DNA of 64,000 bases from Thalassomonas actiniarum (GTDB lineage Bacteria > Pseudomonadota > Gammaproteobacteria > Enterobacterales > Alteromonadaceae), in the NCBI RefSeq assembly GCF_000948975.2, contig NZ_CP059735.1, positions 6,012,603-6,076,602 of the forward strand. The letters run 5' to 3'. The translations under genes were made by a program, and so were the position numbers. This document shows positions 38,244 to 47,306 of the stretch, piece by piece. The notes beneath the pieces are model-generated. The model made no database searches and was not told where the DNA came from. It worked only from the letters and a program-made list of their open reading frames with translations. Position 1 is the first letter of the stretch, and every line of letters starts with the position of its first letter.

Positions 38244-39236
38244 CTAAGGCTTAGGTTTTGTCGGGCGCTTTAAAGTTAAAGTGCTTCCCGAAGGTTTTTT
38301 TCGGGTATTGACGATTTTCACTAAACCTTTATCTTTGCCTGCTTGTCGCTTGTTATCGGCTCTTTTCTCTGCATTTTTATCATCCTGGACCCGGCTCTTT
38401 TTATTTTCTCCCCGCCACTTACCCGATGTTTTCGGTTTAAGCTCATTTTTCACCTCTACCCGAATCTCGGCTTTATCTTTGGATAAGGCGGTATCGGCTG
38501 CGGTTTTACTGGACCCCGCCACCGCAGCATTGATTTCCGCCATTTCCTGCGCCGTCAAATCCCGCCACTGGCCGGGTCTGAGTTTTTCCAGGGTAACATT
38601 CATGATCCGGGTGCGTTTTAGTTTTTTCACTTCATAACCCAGGTATTCACACATACGACGGATCTGCCGGTTTAACCCTTGGGTCAGGATAATACGAAAG
38701 ACAAAGCGGCTTTGCATTTTTACCTGGCACGGCTGGGTAATGGTGCCGAGAATAGGCACCCCTTTTGACATACGCTCAATAAAACGCTCACTGACAGGCT
38801 TATCAACGGTAACCACATATTCCTTGTCGTGGGCATTTTCCGCCCGCAGGATCTTGTTGACGATATCACCATCACTGGTAAGGAAAATCAAGCCTTCCGA
38901 AGGTTTGTCCAAACGGCCTATCGGGAATATACGTTCTTTATGGCGGATGGCATCGATAATATTGCCTCTGACATGGCGCTCTGTGGTACAGGTAATGCCT
39001 ATCGGTTTATTGTAGGCAATATAGATACGATCAGATTTGTTCTGTGCACTGGCATTAATTTGTTTACCGTCCACTTCTACGGTATCGCCGGGTAATACTT
39101 TAGTGCCCAACTCGGGATGTTTACCGTTAATGGTAACCCGGTTTTTTTCGATCAGCTTATCCGCTTCCCGGCGGGAGCAAAAGCCCGACTCACTGATAAA
39201 TTTATTCAGGCGTTTTTCATTGCTGCTCACGGACAC
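38244..39236 (-). CDS. rluF: 23S rRNA pseudouridine(2604) synthase RluF
   Basis: A 330-residue RsuA-family pseudouridine synthase. An S4 RNA-binding domain covers residues 7-60 (RLNKFISESGFCSRREADKLI). The catalytic motif is GRLDKPSEGLIFLTSDG with Asp110. Conserved LTQGLNRQIRRMCEYLGY follows. About 90 residues of basic, low-complexity C-terminal tail (Lys/Arg/Ser-rich) extend past the fold, as in several marine relatives. RluF rather than RluB/RluE is chosen from the NKPIGITCTTERH and QGLNRQIRRMCEYLGY patterns. Confidence 0.9.
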   Translation of the reverse strand: MSVSSNEKRLNKFISESGFCSRREADKLIEKNRVTINGKHPELGTKVLPGDTVEVDGKQINASAQNKSDRIYIAYNKPIGITCTTERHVRGNIIDAIRHKERIFPIGRLDKPSEGLIFLTSDGDIVNKILRAENAHDKEYVVTVDKPVSERFIERMSKGVPILGTITQPCQVKMQSRFVFRIILTQGLNRQIRRMCEYLGYEVKKLKRTRIMNVTLEKLRPGQWRDLTAQEMAEINAAVAGSSKTAADTALSKDKAEIRVEVKNELKPKTSGKWRGENKKSRVQDDKNAEKRADNKRQAGKDKGLVKIVNTRKKPSGSTLTLKRPTKPKP

Positions 39237-39645
39237 TCCGGGTAATTGCTTGTTCGGGCTTATGAATATTAAGCCGGGTCAGATATTGAATGACGCTAGT
39301 ATACTAAAGCCTTGACCGTGATAGCTAGCGCAATAAAAATGCTATGGCTAAGTTTACGCGAAATAGCCGTCAATTCATCCAAACAGGCATGGCCGGCACT
39401 TAGCTTGCTAGAGTTTACGCAAAGTGCTTAAGGGCGGATATCAGAAGTTTTTATCTCAAACATTAGCAAAGCTTTTTCGCCATTTTTTTCACCACCCAAT
39501 AGATGGCACATGATTTTATTATCAGAATTTTCATCAATAAGGACTCGTTCAAAAACCGACGGCTAGTATCAAGTTTTCTGTCGGCGACAAGTCATTAACT
39601 TGTCCGCCATTGAATTGACCACAATGTAAAAATTGACGTTTATCT
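39237..39645. other. Intergenic region between rluF and the cupredoxin gene
   Basis: A 409-base gap without a supported gene. It holds the rluF leader and a hairpin near 39583-39610 (GACAAGT with ACTTGTC, extended by GGC/GCC) downstream of the cupredoxin. Two similar segments, GCTAAGTTTACGCGAAA (about 39344) and GCTAGAGTTTACGCAAA (about 39408), form an imperfect direct repeat of unknown meaning. Confidence 0.45.
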
Positions 39646-39969
39646 TTAACCCGCTTTAACAATAACGGTACCTGTCATTTTCGGGTGTGGGCCGCACTCA
39701 TAAGGATAAGTACCTTCCTTATCAAAGCGCTGCTCAAAGGTCTCTCCCGGGAAAAAAATATCCGGCTCTTCCTTGCTAAATTGTTTGAACCAGACATTAT
39801 GATATTGCCTTTTTTCCTTATTACGCCAAATCACCGTATCTCCCGGAGCAATTACTACCTGCTGCGGGGTAAATTTCTTCTTATATATGCTCACTTCCAC
39901 TTGTTTCGCGCTTGCCAGCCCCGAAAGCAGTAGCAGGCCAAGAGAAGCCAGTGCGGTGATTGTTTTCAT
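39646..39969 (-). CDS. Exported plastocyanin/pseudoazurin-like cupredoxin
   Basis: A 107-residue type-1 copper protein. A signal peptide ends near LASAKQ. The four copper ligands are all present: His57 (YHNVW), and Cys92, His95 and Met98 in YECGPHPKM. It is a small blue-copper electron carrier in the periplasm. No redox partner is adjacent, so the partner cannot be named. Single gene. Confidence 0.92.
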   Translation of the reverse strand: MKTITALASLGLLLLSGLASAKQVEVSIYKKKFTPQQVVIAPGDTVIWRNKEKRQYHNVWFKQFSKEEPDIFFPGETFEQRFDKEGTYPYECGPHPKMTGTVIVKAG

Positions 39970-40130
39970 CCTATACCGTCCTTTATTGTTTTAGCTAACT
40001 TAACACAATGAATAATAACGCTTTCATAAGTATTAACACCAGCTAAAGCCGAACATTTTTCAGGCAGTTTTTATTAACCCGGAGCAAAAGATTAATCACA
40101 CAGCGCCTTAGCGGAAGTCGAAAGGAAGTT

Positions 40131-42311
40131 TTACGTTAGCAGCAAGCAACCGTTTACGTCTGTCAACGGCTGAGGTTTGGCTATGCCATAACCCTGGCCA
40201 TAATCGACCCCGATATCTTTAAGGCAGGCAATAATGGCATCATTTTCAACAAACTCGGCTATGGTCTTTAGCTTCATCACATGACCGATTTCATTGATGG
40301 ACTTCACCATGGCCCTGTCTATAACATCAAGCGCCATGTTTTTTACAAAAAGGCCGTCTATTTTCAGGTAGTCTACCGGCAGGTTTTTTAAATAGGCAAA
40401 AGAAGACAGGCCGCTGCCAAAATCATCCAGTGACAACTTGCATCCCGACTGCTGTAAATTACGGATAAAATGGTTAACAGATGACAGGTTGGAAATGGCG
40501 GCGGTTTCGGTAATTTCAAAACTGATCATGCCGGAGGGGATATTAAAGTACGCCAGTTGCTCATTGATAAACGCCAGGGATTGCTCATCGCTTAAGGTAC
40601 AGCCGGAAAGATTAATGGCAAAGCGATACCCTTGCCCGCTTAAGCGTTCACTTTCCTTAGCAATAAGTTGAAAGACATGGGAAATCACCCATTTATCAAT
40701 TTTCGCCATCAAGCCGAAACGTTCCGCTGCCGGAATAAACTCACCGGGTAAAATCAGCTTTCCGTCTACGCCGAGCATCCTGACCAGAACTTCAAAATGT
40801 ATGCTCTTGTTCATGTCGGCTAACGGCACTATTTTTTGCGCATACAGGGTAAAACGATCCTCAGCCAGTGCCTGCTGGATACGGGGAAACCATTCCATTT
40901 CTCCCTGATGATAGACGGCAGCACAGTTTTGGGAGCGGTAGAAGTGCACCTGATCCCGGCCGCTTTTCTTGGCGGCGTAACAGGCGGCATCGGCTTTACA
41001 AAGAATATCTTCGGCGCTTTCGCATCCCGGGGTAACTTCCACCACCCCGATACTGACACCGATATTAAAGACTTTCTCTCCCCAGCTAAAACGGAATTGC
41101 TGAATGGCAATACGGATCATGTTGGCAATGTTTGCTGCCGCCTTCGCCGGACAGTCAAGCAACTGAATGCCAAACTCGTCTCCCCCCAACCTGGCCAGCA
41201 GATCATTGGCGCGAATGTTAGCAGCCAGCAAGCGGGAGATTTGTTTAAGCAGTTCATCTCCCGCCGCATGCCCGCAGGTATCATTGACGATTTTAAACCT
41301 GTCCAGATCTAAATAAAGCAAGGCATGGCTGTTATTCTGGTGACGGACATTTTTCACCATTTCCGCCAGCTTGTCGTCAAATGCCCTGCGATTCAGTAAA
41401 GCCGTCAGATTATCATGGGACGCCTGCCAGTTAATTTGCCGCGCCAACTGGCGCGCATTAGTGACATCCCTGAAAATCGCCACCACACCTAAAGTCTCAT
41501 TGTGCTGGTCGCAAATAGGCGCCATGGAGAGCTCTATTGCCAGATTGGCGCCGATTTTCGGTTGCAGCTCCAACTCCAGTCCACCCAGATCCGGCACCTG
41601 GCCTTTTTGCAAGCAGTGGCCTACCGGTTCCGACATTAACGGCTCTTTTTTATTGATAACAGTTAATACCTTATCCCAGGGCAGCCCCATTGCTTGCTGA
41701 AACGACCAGCCGGTCAGCTTTTCCGCAACGATATTCATATAATCTACCCGTCCATCGACATCCAGGGTAATAACGGCATCGGCAATAGAAGACAGGATAG
41801 CCCGGGTGTGAAGCTCCTGGTGCTTATATTCATTCGCCTGATGACGCAGCATTTTATCCCTGGCGCTGGCTGGACTGACATCTATCACTTGCACCAGGCT
41901 ATAATTGCCGCCGTTATGAATGGGTTTCACCATGATCATTTGCGACATCAGCTGTTTTTTCTTACGGTCTTCGGGAGATTTATAAAGAGGTAAACTGTGG
42001 GGATTGAATTTTTGCGATAAAACAGCAGACATGCCCCGCAACAGAGCATCATCTATGGCCTGTTGCAACCTGAGGTTGCTAAAGCCGGTAAACAGCTGTT
42101 CAAGATTTTTCCCGGTGGCGTTATCAGCCTTGATGCCGGACATCTGTGCCATCCAGCTATTCCAGCATACGATGTTTTTATCCCGGCCGAGAATAAAAAT
42201 GCCGATATCACTTTTATCGATCACATCACAGGCCAGCTTTTCCAGATCAAAATCCACAGCGGTAAAGTTTTGTTCAACCAAACCTAATTCTGTTTGCTGT
42301 TTGAAATCCAT
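40131..42311 (-). CDS. PAS-PAS-GGDEF-EAL cyclic-di-GMP enzyme
   Basis: A 726-residue cytosolic protein. A first PAS domain lies at about 25-150 (DIGIFILGRDKNIVCWN) and a second at about 170-290 (AILSSIADAVITLDVDG), with a PAC segment before the GGDEF domain. The diguanylate cyclase active site is intact (RLGGDEFGIQ) and is preceded by an RxxD inhibitory site (RAND). In the phosphodiesterase domain, EAL is EVL (HFEVLVRM), but other key residues remain (ITETAAI, DDFGSGLSSFAYL, KIDGLFV, AEFVEN). Either or both activities could be active. It is the last gene of an operon with a CheC-type phosphatase and a CheY-like regulator, which suggests phospho-signal control of cyclic-di-GMP. Confidence 0.93.
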   Translation of the reverse strand: MDFKQQTELGLVEQNFTAVDFDLEKLACDVIDKSDIGIFILGRDKNIVCWNSWMAQMSGIKADNATGKNLEQLFTGFSNLRLQQAIDDALLRGMSAVLSQKFNPHSLPLYKSPEDRKKKQLMSQMIMVKPIHNGGNYSLVQVIDVSPASARDKMLRHQANEYKHQELHTRAILSSIADAVITLDVDGRVDYMNIVAEKLTGWSFQQAMGLPWDKVLTVINKKEPLMSEPVGHCLQKGQVPDLGGLELELQPKIGANLAIELSMAPICDQHNETLGVVAIFRDVTNARQLARQINWQASHDNLTALLNRRAFDDKLAEMVKNVRHQNNSHALLYLDLDRFKIVNDTCGHAAGDELLKQISRLLAANIRANDLLARLGGDEFGIQLLDCPAKAAANIANMIRIAIQQFRFSWGEKVFNIGVSIGVVEVTPGCESAEDILCKADAACYAAKKSGRDQVHFYRSQNCAAVYHQGEMEWFPRIQQALAEDRFTLYAQKIVPLADMNKSIHFEVLVRMLGVDGKLILPGEFIPAAERFGLMAKIDKWVISHVFQLIAKESERLSGQGYRFAINLSGCTLSDEQSLAFINEQLAYFNIPSGMISFEITETAAISNLSSVNHFIRNLQQSGCKLSLDDFGSGLSSFAYLKNLPVDYLKIDGLFVKNMALDVIDRAMVKSINEIGHVMKLKTIAEFVENDAIIACLKDIGVDYGQGYGIAKPQPLTDVNGCLLLT

Positions 42312-42321
42312 ATCAAAAAAC

Positions 42322-42942
42322 TCAATCTATCATACCAAAAGTTGTGTTGATGAGATCTGTGAGCGCCTGCATCGACTCAACATCCATCATCAACGTTAAC
42401 AGGCCGTGAATATTGTTGGCCTTCAATGAAAAATTCATCCGCACCAGGAGCACCGCATCTGCTGACCGGGCAGCAGCCAGGTTCCGGTTAAAAATAATAT
42501 CGCATGAGCCCTGTGCATAGCGGGGCAAGTCACAGTGAAAATTCTGCTCAAAGATATTTGCCAGGCTGCCTAAACAGGCGTTGAGAATAATATTACCGAC
42601 TTCCGTCAGTGCTTCCTGCTCCATTTCAGAAAGCACATCTAAAGGCAGGGCATCCTCTTGCAGCAAGGCCCTGACCAGCTCCAGGCTCTGGGACTCGGGA
42701 AATAACAGGAAAGCATCTCCCCAAAACGTGCCTTTAAAGGTTTCCTTAACCGCGGTAACTTCGTTGCCTACCGTATCGCGAATATGCTCTATTGCATGGC
42801 GGCGCAGCATAATTTCAACACAGGGAATGGATAAATCAACCTTTCGTTTAACCATTTCACTCAGGGATGCCGCAGCTTTTCCCATGCCTATATTGAGTAA
42901 TTCGGCGACAGCATCTTGTTGAAACTCAGTTAATTCGAGCAT
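42322..42942 (-). CDS. CheC-family phosphatase
   Basis: A 206-residue protein with two copies of the CheC active-site pattern E-x2-N-x22-P: E14, N17, P40 and E114, N117, P140. Both sites are intact, as in CheC/FliY proteins that dephosphorylate CheY. It lies six bases after the CheY-like gene and ten bases before the GGDEF/EAL gene. Its target is therefore probably the adjacent receiver protein rather than the flagellar CheY. Confidence 0.88.
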   Translation of the reverse strand: MLELTEFQQDAVAELLNIGMGKAAASLSEMVKRKVDLSIPCVEIMLRRHAIEHIRDTVGNEVTAVKETFKGTFWGDAFLLFPESQSLELVRALLQEDALPLDVLSEMEQEALTEVGNIILNACLGSLANIFEQNFHCDLPRYAQGSCDIIFNRNLAAARSADAVLLVRMNFSLKANNIHGLLTLMMDVESMQALTDLINTTFGMID

Positions 42943-42948
42943 CAGCAG

Positions 42949-43305
42949 TTACCTCTCAATATAAGCTCTGATTTTTTCTTTGGTTACCGGTTTCTGGATA
43001 AAATCCACGTCAAGCTCACTAGCTTGATTTTTAACGTTATTTTGAATATTAGCCGTGATTAGAGCAATTTCGGCTTGCGGGAAACGTTGCCTGAGTTTTT
43101 CAATCAGGGTCAGGCCGTCCATACCCGGCATATTATAGTCTATGGTCATCCAGGTAATATTTTCATCCTGGCTTCTTTTTAGGGCTTCTTCACCATTACT
43201 GGCTTCGATAACATTCCAGTGGGGGTGTATGGACAGGGTATATCGTTTGATCACCATACGGGCAAGACGGCTATCATCCACTATCAGTATTGCGTTATCT
43301 GACAT
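42949..43305 (-). CDS. CheY-like response regulator, single receiver domain
   Basis: A 118-residue receiver with all phosphorylation residues: acidic pair D10 and D11, acceptor D56 (WMTIDYNMPG), T84 and K105. I start it at the ATG at 43305 because a perfect AAGGAGG sits just upstream; a longer frame adds 19 residues without support. No output domain. First gene of the CheY-CheC-GGDEF/EAL operon. Its kinase is not in the window. Confidence 0.92.
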   Translation of the reverse strand: MSDNAILIVDDSRLARMVIKRYTLSIHPHWNVIEASNGEEALKRSQDENITWMTIDYNMPGMDGLTLIEKLRQRFPQAEIALITANIQNNVKNQASELDVDFIQKPVTKEKIRAYIER

Positions 43306-43569
43306 TATCTCCTCCTTAGATAAAATCTTATCAGGCTGGATTTCCGGGTTCTGCTGATCCACAACGCTGCTGATTGTTCTTAGTGTAGGCTAAGAATTTA
43401 CTTTTGACCGTTTTTTCCCGGACTGAATGACCCCAAGCAAGCTTTACCCTTGGCCGCAATCTGACAACAGGCACAACATAGGCCTTATGCCCAGCTCTCA
43501 AACAAAAAGTAAATGAATAACAGCCATTACACCGGTCACAAACCGGCATAATGGCGTAACTGAGACAAG

Positions 43570-44727
43570 CTACAGGGCAGCGCTCAGGATCTCGCGACTT
43601 ACCGCTAAGGTGATATCGCCGTTTTCACCTAATGCCGACATACCGTGTTGCTCCAGTTTGGCCAGCAAATGCTCAACCTCCGCCAACCCCAGGTTGACCT
43701 CGGCAAGACGCACAGGCACCGCCATGTCGACAAAAAACTGCTCTGTTAACCGTATCGCTTCATCAATGATCTGTTCTTCATTTTCTCCGGTTAACTGCCA
43801 GACCCGGGTGGCATATTGCAACAACTTCTCCCGTTTGCTTTGCCGGCATACTTTCATCACCGCCGGCAAGACAATCGACAGGGTTCTCGCATGATCGATA
43901 CCGTAAGCACCGGTCAGCTCGTGGCCTATCATATGGGTCGCCCAGTCCTGAGGCACCCCGGCGCCAATCAGGCCGTTAAGGGCCTGGGTCGCGCTCCACA
44001 TAATGTTGCCCCGCACCTTAAGATCTGTTTTTCCTTCTGCTGTCAGTGCCTTTGGACCTTCTTCAATCAAAGTTAGCAACAGGCCTTCGGCAAACCTGTC
44101 CTGTACCTTGGCATCCACGGGATAGGTCAGGTACTGCTCGGTGATATGAACAAAAGCATCCACCACGCCATTGCTGATCTGGCGATCGGATAAACTTAAA
44201 CTGACCTGCGGATCCAGCACCGCAAATAACGGCCGCACCAGAGCACTGGAAAATGCCAGTTTGCTGCCGTCCCGGGTCACCACAGAATTACCGTTAGACT
44301 CAGAGCCGGTCGCAGGCAAAGTCAATACCGCCGCTAAAGGTAGTGCCCGGGTAACTTCCTGCCCTTTGGCCAGGATATCCCAGGGATCATCTCCTTCATA
44401 TAAGGCCGCCGCCGCTATAAATTTTGTACCGTCGACAACAGAGCCGCCGCCGACCGCCAGCAAATAATCGATATCATGTGCTTTAATCAACTGCTGCGCC
44501 CGCATCAGGGTATCGTAACCGGGGTTGGGCTCTATGCCGGAAAACTCAACCCATTGATGGTTTTTCAGCGCCTCGCTGACCTGCCCATAGACACCGTTAC
44601 TTTTGATCGAACCACCGCCATAAGTCACCAGCACTTTGGCATCAGCGGGAATTTCCCGGCTAATTTGGGCTATTTGTCCCTGGCCAAAGTGGATGCGGGT
44701 GGGGTTATATAAACTAAAATTCAACAT
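43570..44727 (-). CDS. yqhD: NADPH-dependent iron/zinc alcohol (aldehyde) dehydrogenase, YqhD-like
   Basis: A 385-residue group III alcohol dehydrogenase. It has YGGGSIKSNGVY with the NADP-binding GGG, AVGGGSVVDGTKFIA, and metal ligands in VVDAFVHITEQY and THMIGHELTGAYGIDHARTLS. E. coli YqhD reduces toxic aldehydes with NADPH. It is downstream of a DJ-1/PfpI protein on the same strand, and both are divergent from a LysR regulator. Confidence 0.9.
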   Translation of the reverse strand: MLNFSLYNPTRIHFGQGQIAQISREIPADAKVLVTYGGGSIKSNGVYGQVSEALKNHQWVEFSGIEPNPGYDTLMRAQQLIKAHDIDYLLAVGGGSVVDGTKFIAAAALYEGDDPWDILAKGQEVTRALPLAAVLTLPATGSESNGNSVVTRDGSKLAFSSALVRPLFAVLDPQVSLSLSDRQISNGVVDAFVHITEQYLTYPVDAKVQDRFAEGLLLTLIEEGPKALTAEGKTDLKVRGNIMWSATQALNGLIGAGVPQDWATHMIGHELTGAYGIDHARTLSIVLPAVMKVCRQSKREKLLQYATRVWQLTGENEEQIIDEAIRLTEQFFVDMAVPVRLAEVNLGLAEVEHLLAKLEQHGMSALGENGDITLAVSREILSAAL

Positions 44728-44835
44728 CTGTGCTTTACCTTATTCATTATTTACTTTACCGGCTGATATTAGCGCTATGGCTCACGCCGAAAACTTGCCT
44801 TAACAGGCGGTTTTATGCGCTTGTCCGGGCAGAGA

Positions 44836-45525
44836 TTACAAACTTTTTAATAACGCCTGCGCCACCATTTGAGACGACGCCGGATTCTGACCTGTGATTA
44901 GCGTACCGTCCTGCACCACAAAAGGCGCCCAGTCATCAACTTTCTGGTAATCGCCGCCCCGCGCCTTTAATTCATCTTCAAGCAAATAAGGCACAACCTG
45001 GGTTAATTGCACCGCGTCTTCTTCCGAATTGGAAAAACCGGTCACCGACTTACCCCGGATATAAAAGTCACCTTGCTCATCTTTGACATTAAGCAAGGCC
45101 GCCGATGCATGGCATACCGTCGCCACCGGCTTGTTCAACCGGTTCAACTGGGTGATCAACGCCAGTGAATCCCGGTTATCCACCAGATCCCACAAAGGAC
45201 CATGGCCACCGGGATAGAATACCGCGTCATAATGGTCCTTGCTAACCTCGGATAACTTTGCCGTATTTGCCAGCAGCTGTTGCGCCTTGGCATCCTGGTC
45301 AAAGCGGCGGGTGGCATCGGTTTGAAAGTCCGCCAACTCGCTTTTACCGTCTATTGGAGGCTGGCCGCCTGCAGGAGAAGCCAAAGTAATACTCACACCG
45401 GCATCAAGCAAAACATAATAAGGAGCGGCAAACTCTTCCAGCCAGAAACCGGTTTTCTCACCGGTATCACCCAATTGATCGTGAGAGGTTAAAACAATTA
45501 ATACTTTTTTATCAGCTAAGGTCAT
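44836..45525 (-). CDS. DJ-1/PfpI superfamily type 1 glutamine-amidotransferase-like protein
   Basis: A protein of the DJ-1/PfpI fold: VLIVLTSHDQLGDTG at the N-terminus, VFYPGGHGPLWDL oxyanion loop, and nucleophile elbow VATVCHASAAL with a reactive Cys-His pair. Members act as glyoxalase III, chaperones or proteases. I start at the ATG at 45525 (229 residues), since the 14 extra residues of the longer frame lie before a GAGAAAG motif. Operon-like with yqhD; a joint role in dicarbonyl or aldehyde detoxification is inferred. Confidence 0.88.
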   Translation of the reverse strand: MTLADKKVLIVLTSHDQLGDTGEKTGFWLEEFAAPYYVLLDAGVSITLASPAGGQPPIDGKSELADFQTDATRRFDQDAKAQQLLANTAKLSEVSKDHYDAVFYPGGHGPLWDLVDNRDSLALITQLNRLNKPVATVCHASAALLNVKDEQGDFYIRGKSVTGFSNSEEDAVQLTQVVPYLLEDELKARGGDYQKVDDWAPFVVQDGTLITGQNPASSQMVAQALLKSL

Positions 45526-45628
45526 GGTCTTTCTCTTTTCATTAACTCGGGAAATCAAAAATGGCATTTTCAGGCTTGGCCTGGTATTGCCATCGAATGA
45601 GGCTAGCTTATACCTCTAAGCTGTTTCT

Positions 45629-45675
45629 AACAATGCAGATAAAATCAACTTCATTGTTTCAATTATTTTTACAAT
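45629..45675. promoter_or_regulatory. Candidate LysR-type binding region
   Basis: Between the divergent DJ-1 and LysR genes are overlapping inverted repeats: AACAATG (45629-45635) with CATTGTT (45652-45658), and ATTGT with ACAAT (45653-45675). This is the expected place and kind of site for autoregulation by the LysR protein. Regulator binding is inferred. Confidence 0.4.
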
Positions 45676-45737
45676 AGAGCTGTTAAAGCAAATTTGATAA
45701 CATAAATACGGTCACTGAACAGGCGGGGGAAACAACA

Positions 45738-46652
45738 ATGAATGTCTCTTTTGAACAACTAAAAAGCATGGTGGTCTTTGCCCAGGTCATTGAGCAGGGC
45801 AGCTTAAGCGCCGCAGCCAAACACCTGGGATTATCACGTGCCGTGGTAAGCTATCACATCAAAAAGCTTGAATCGTCTTTGGGACTGAAATTGCTCAACC
45901 GCTCCACCCGCAGCTTTACCCTGACCGAAGCAGGGCAACAATATTATTATCGTTGCCGCACGATTGCCGAACAGGCACAGGCCGCCAACCAGCAAATTGA
46001 AAACTTCAAACAAGAACCGGAAGGATTACTCAAGATCACCTGCCCGGTGAATATCGGTTTGCAGACCATAGTACCGGCCCTGGATGACTTTAAAACCTTA
46101 TACCCGAAAATAGAGCTGGATGTGATGTTAACCGATGAAGTCGTCAACATTATCCAGGAAGGCATTGACCTGGCTATCCGTGGCGCGCCGCTGGCCGATT
46201 CGGGCTTACAGGCAGCTAAGCTGTCCACCCTGACCACCTGCCTTTGCGGTTCAAGCGAATATTTCAGGAAACACGGCCGACCCGTCACGCCAGCAGAGCT
46301 GGGGCAACATCAATGGGTGATTTATAAACTGACCTCAAATGTGCTGACCCTGAGTAAAGGCAGCAAAAGCTACAGCATCAAAGTCCGGGGAACAATCAGC
46401 ACCAACAATGCCGCGGCCAGAACCGCCTTTGTTGAAGGGGGCCATGGCCTAGGACGTATTCCCCTTTACGATGCCCTGCCGAGAATTAAAAGCGGCGCGC
46501 TGGAGCAAATATTCACCGGCTATCAACTGCCGGATATTAATGTTTACGGGGTGTACCCCCCCGGCGGTGCAAGCGCCAAAAAACTCCGGCTTTTGATTGA
46601 TCACCTTAAGGAGTATTTCATCAAAGAAGGAAAAAGAGCCGCCTTAGAGTAA
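45738..46652 (+). CDS. LysR family transcriptional regulator
   Basis: A 304-residue regulator with an N-terminal winged helix (GSLSAAAKHLGLSRAVVSYHI) and a substrate-binding-like effector domain of the CrgA/YafC type. Divergent from the DJ-1 and yqhD genes, which it probably controls, by analogy with YqhC next to yqhD in E. coli (YqhC itself is AraC type). Effector unknown. Confidence 0.92.
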   Translation: MNVSFEQLKSMVVFAQVIEQGSLSAAAKHLGLSRAVVSYHIKKLESSLGLKLLNRSTRSFTLTEAGQQYYYRCRTIAEQAQAANQQIENFKQEPEGLLKITCPVNIGLQTIVPALDDFKTLYPKIELDVMLTDEVVNIIQEGIDLAIRGAPLADSGLQAAKLSTLTTCLCGSSEYFRKHGRPVTPAELGQHQWVIYKLTSNVLTLSKGSKSYSIKVRGTISTNNAAARTAFVEGGHGLGRIPLYDALPRIKSGALEQIFTGYQLPDINVYGVYPPGGASAKKLRLLIDHLKEYFIKEGKRAALE

Positions 46653-46665
46653 TAATATGAAAGTA

Positions 46666-46873
46666 ATACCAATTGCATTAAGTAGATGACCAAAATTCGC
46701 TGAGGATAAATTTTCAAGAAACCCCTTTATCGTTCCAGACTAAAGCTAAGCACCTGCATCCATGCAGGCGAGGCGTTTGATTAAGCAATAGCAAGCTATT
46801 GTGATTGAAAACAACGCAGGACTTGGAGATTTAGACCATCCGAAGATGGTTAGATATTTAATAAAACTGGCAT
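46666..46873 (+). repeat. MITE-like intergenic repeat, family A, copy 2
   Basis: A 208-base copy of the element at 11280, in the opposite orientation. Ends are ATACCAATT and the slightly decayed AACTGGCAT. It differs from copy 1 mainly by an insertion of about 49 bases containing a perfect hairpin, CCTGCAT-CC-ATGCAGG. It begins 14 bases after the LysR stop. Internal hairpins CAATAGC/GCTATTG and ACCATC/GATGGT are conserved. Confidence 0.85.
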
Positions 46874-46877
46874 AAAC

Positions 46878-46970
46878 TGTGGATAAACTGTAAAAAGTCC
46901 GGGATATCTTGCAAAAATTTATAATAGCAGTGGGTAAGCTTGTGGATAATAGGGATAACCCTGTGAATAG
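46878..46970 (-). other. Cluster of DnaA-box-like 9-mers
   Basis: Two perfect TGTGGATAA sites (reverse complement of the DnaA box TTATCCACA) occur at 46878-46886 and 46941-46949, with a near match TGTGAATAG at 46962-46970, all in the same orientation in noncoding DNA. Could be DnaA titration or regulatory sites, or chance. Confidence 0.4.
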
Positions 46971-46977
46971 AATTGTG

Positions 46978-47020
46978 AAAAGCCGCTCAGGCCAAGGGCT
47001 GCTGACCTGAACCGGCTTTT
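46978..47020 (-). terminator. Hairpin terminator after the DUF3012 gene
   Basis: AAAAGCCG pairs with CGGCTTTT, continued by CAGG with CCTG. It lies just downstream of the small lipoprotein gene on the minus strand. Confidence 0.65.
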
Positions 47021-47036
47021 GCTTAAGCCTTAACCA

Positions 47037-47198
47037 TTATTTGAATAAACAATGCTTGGCATAATCTTTGGCTTCGGTAGCGGTCCAGTCGCCTTTAGGT
47101 TTCTCCTTCAACTGGGCACACCATTTTTCACTGCCCACTTCCGGTGCACAGGCCGCCAGTATAAAAGATGCACTCAGTGCCAGTATAATTTTTTTCAT
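47037..47198 (-). CDS. Small DUF3012-family lipoprotein
   Basis: A 53-residue protein. It begins with a lipoprotein signal ending in LAAC (Cys17). The mature part is EVGSEKWCAQLKEKPKGDW followed by EAKDYAKHC, which I recognise as the DUF3012 pattern, with two conserved cysteines. Start ATG at 47198 has a purine-rich AAGGGAAAAC upstream. Function unknown. Confidence 0.85.
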   Translation of the reverse strand: MKKIILALSASFILAACAPEVGSEKWCAQLKEKPKGDWTATEAKDYAKHCLFK

Positions 47199-47306
47199 TG
47201 TTTTCCCTTTTCTTCACCAACTTAAAATAAATACCTGGCAAGCTTAGCATAACCAGGCTTTATCAGGCAGCTGCTTTAGCTTATGTTTTGCCTGTGAGAG
47301 CAAAGA

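Noticed and set aside
43331-43549. Minus-strand 72-residue frame upstream of the CheY-like gene
   Set aside because: Cys/Arg-rich, no start signal, and overlaps the likely leader of the operon.
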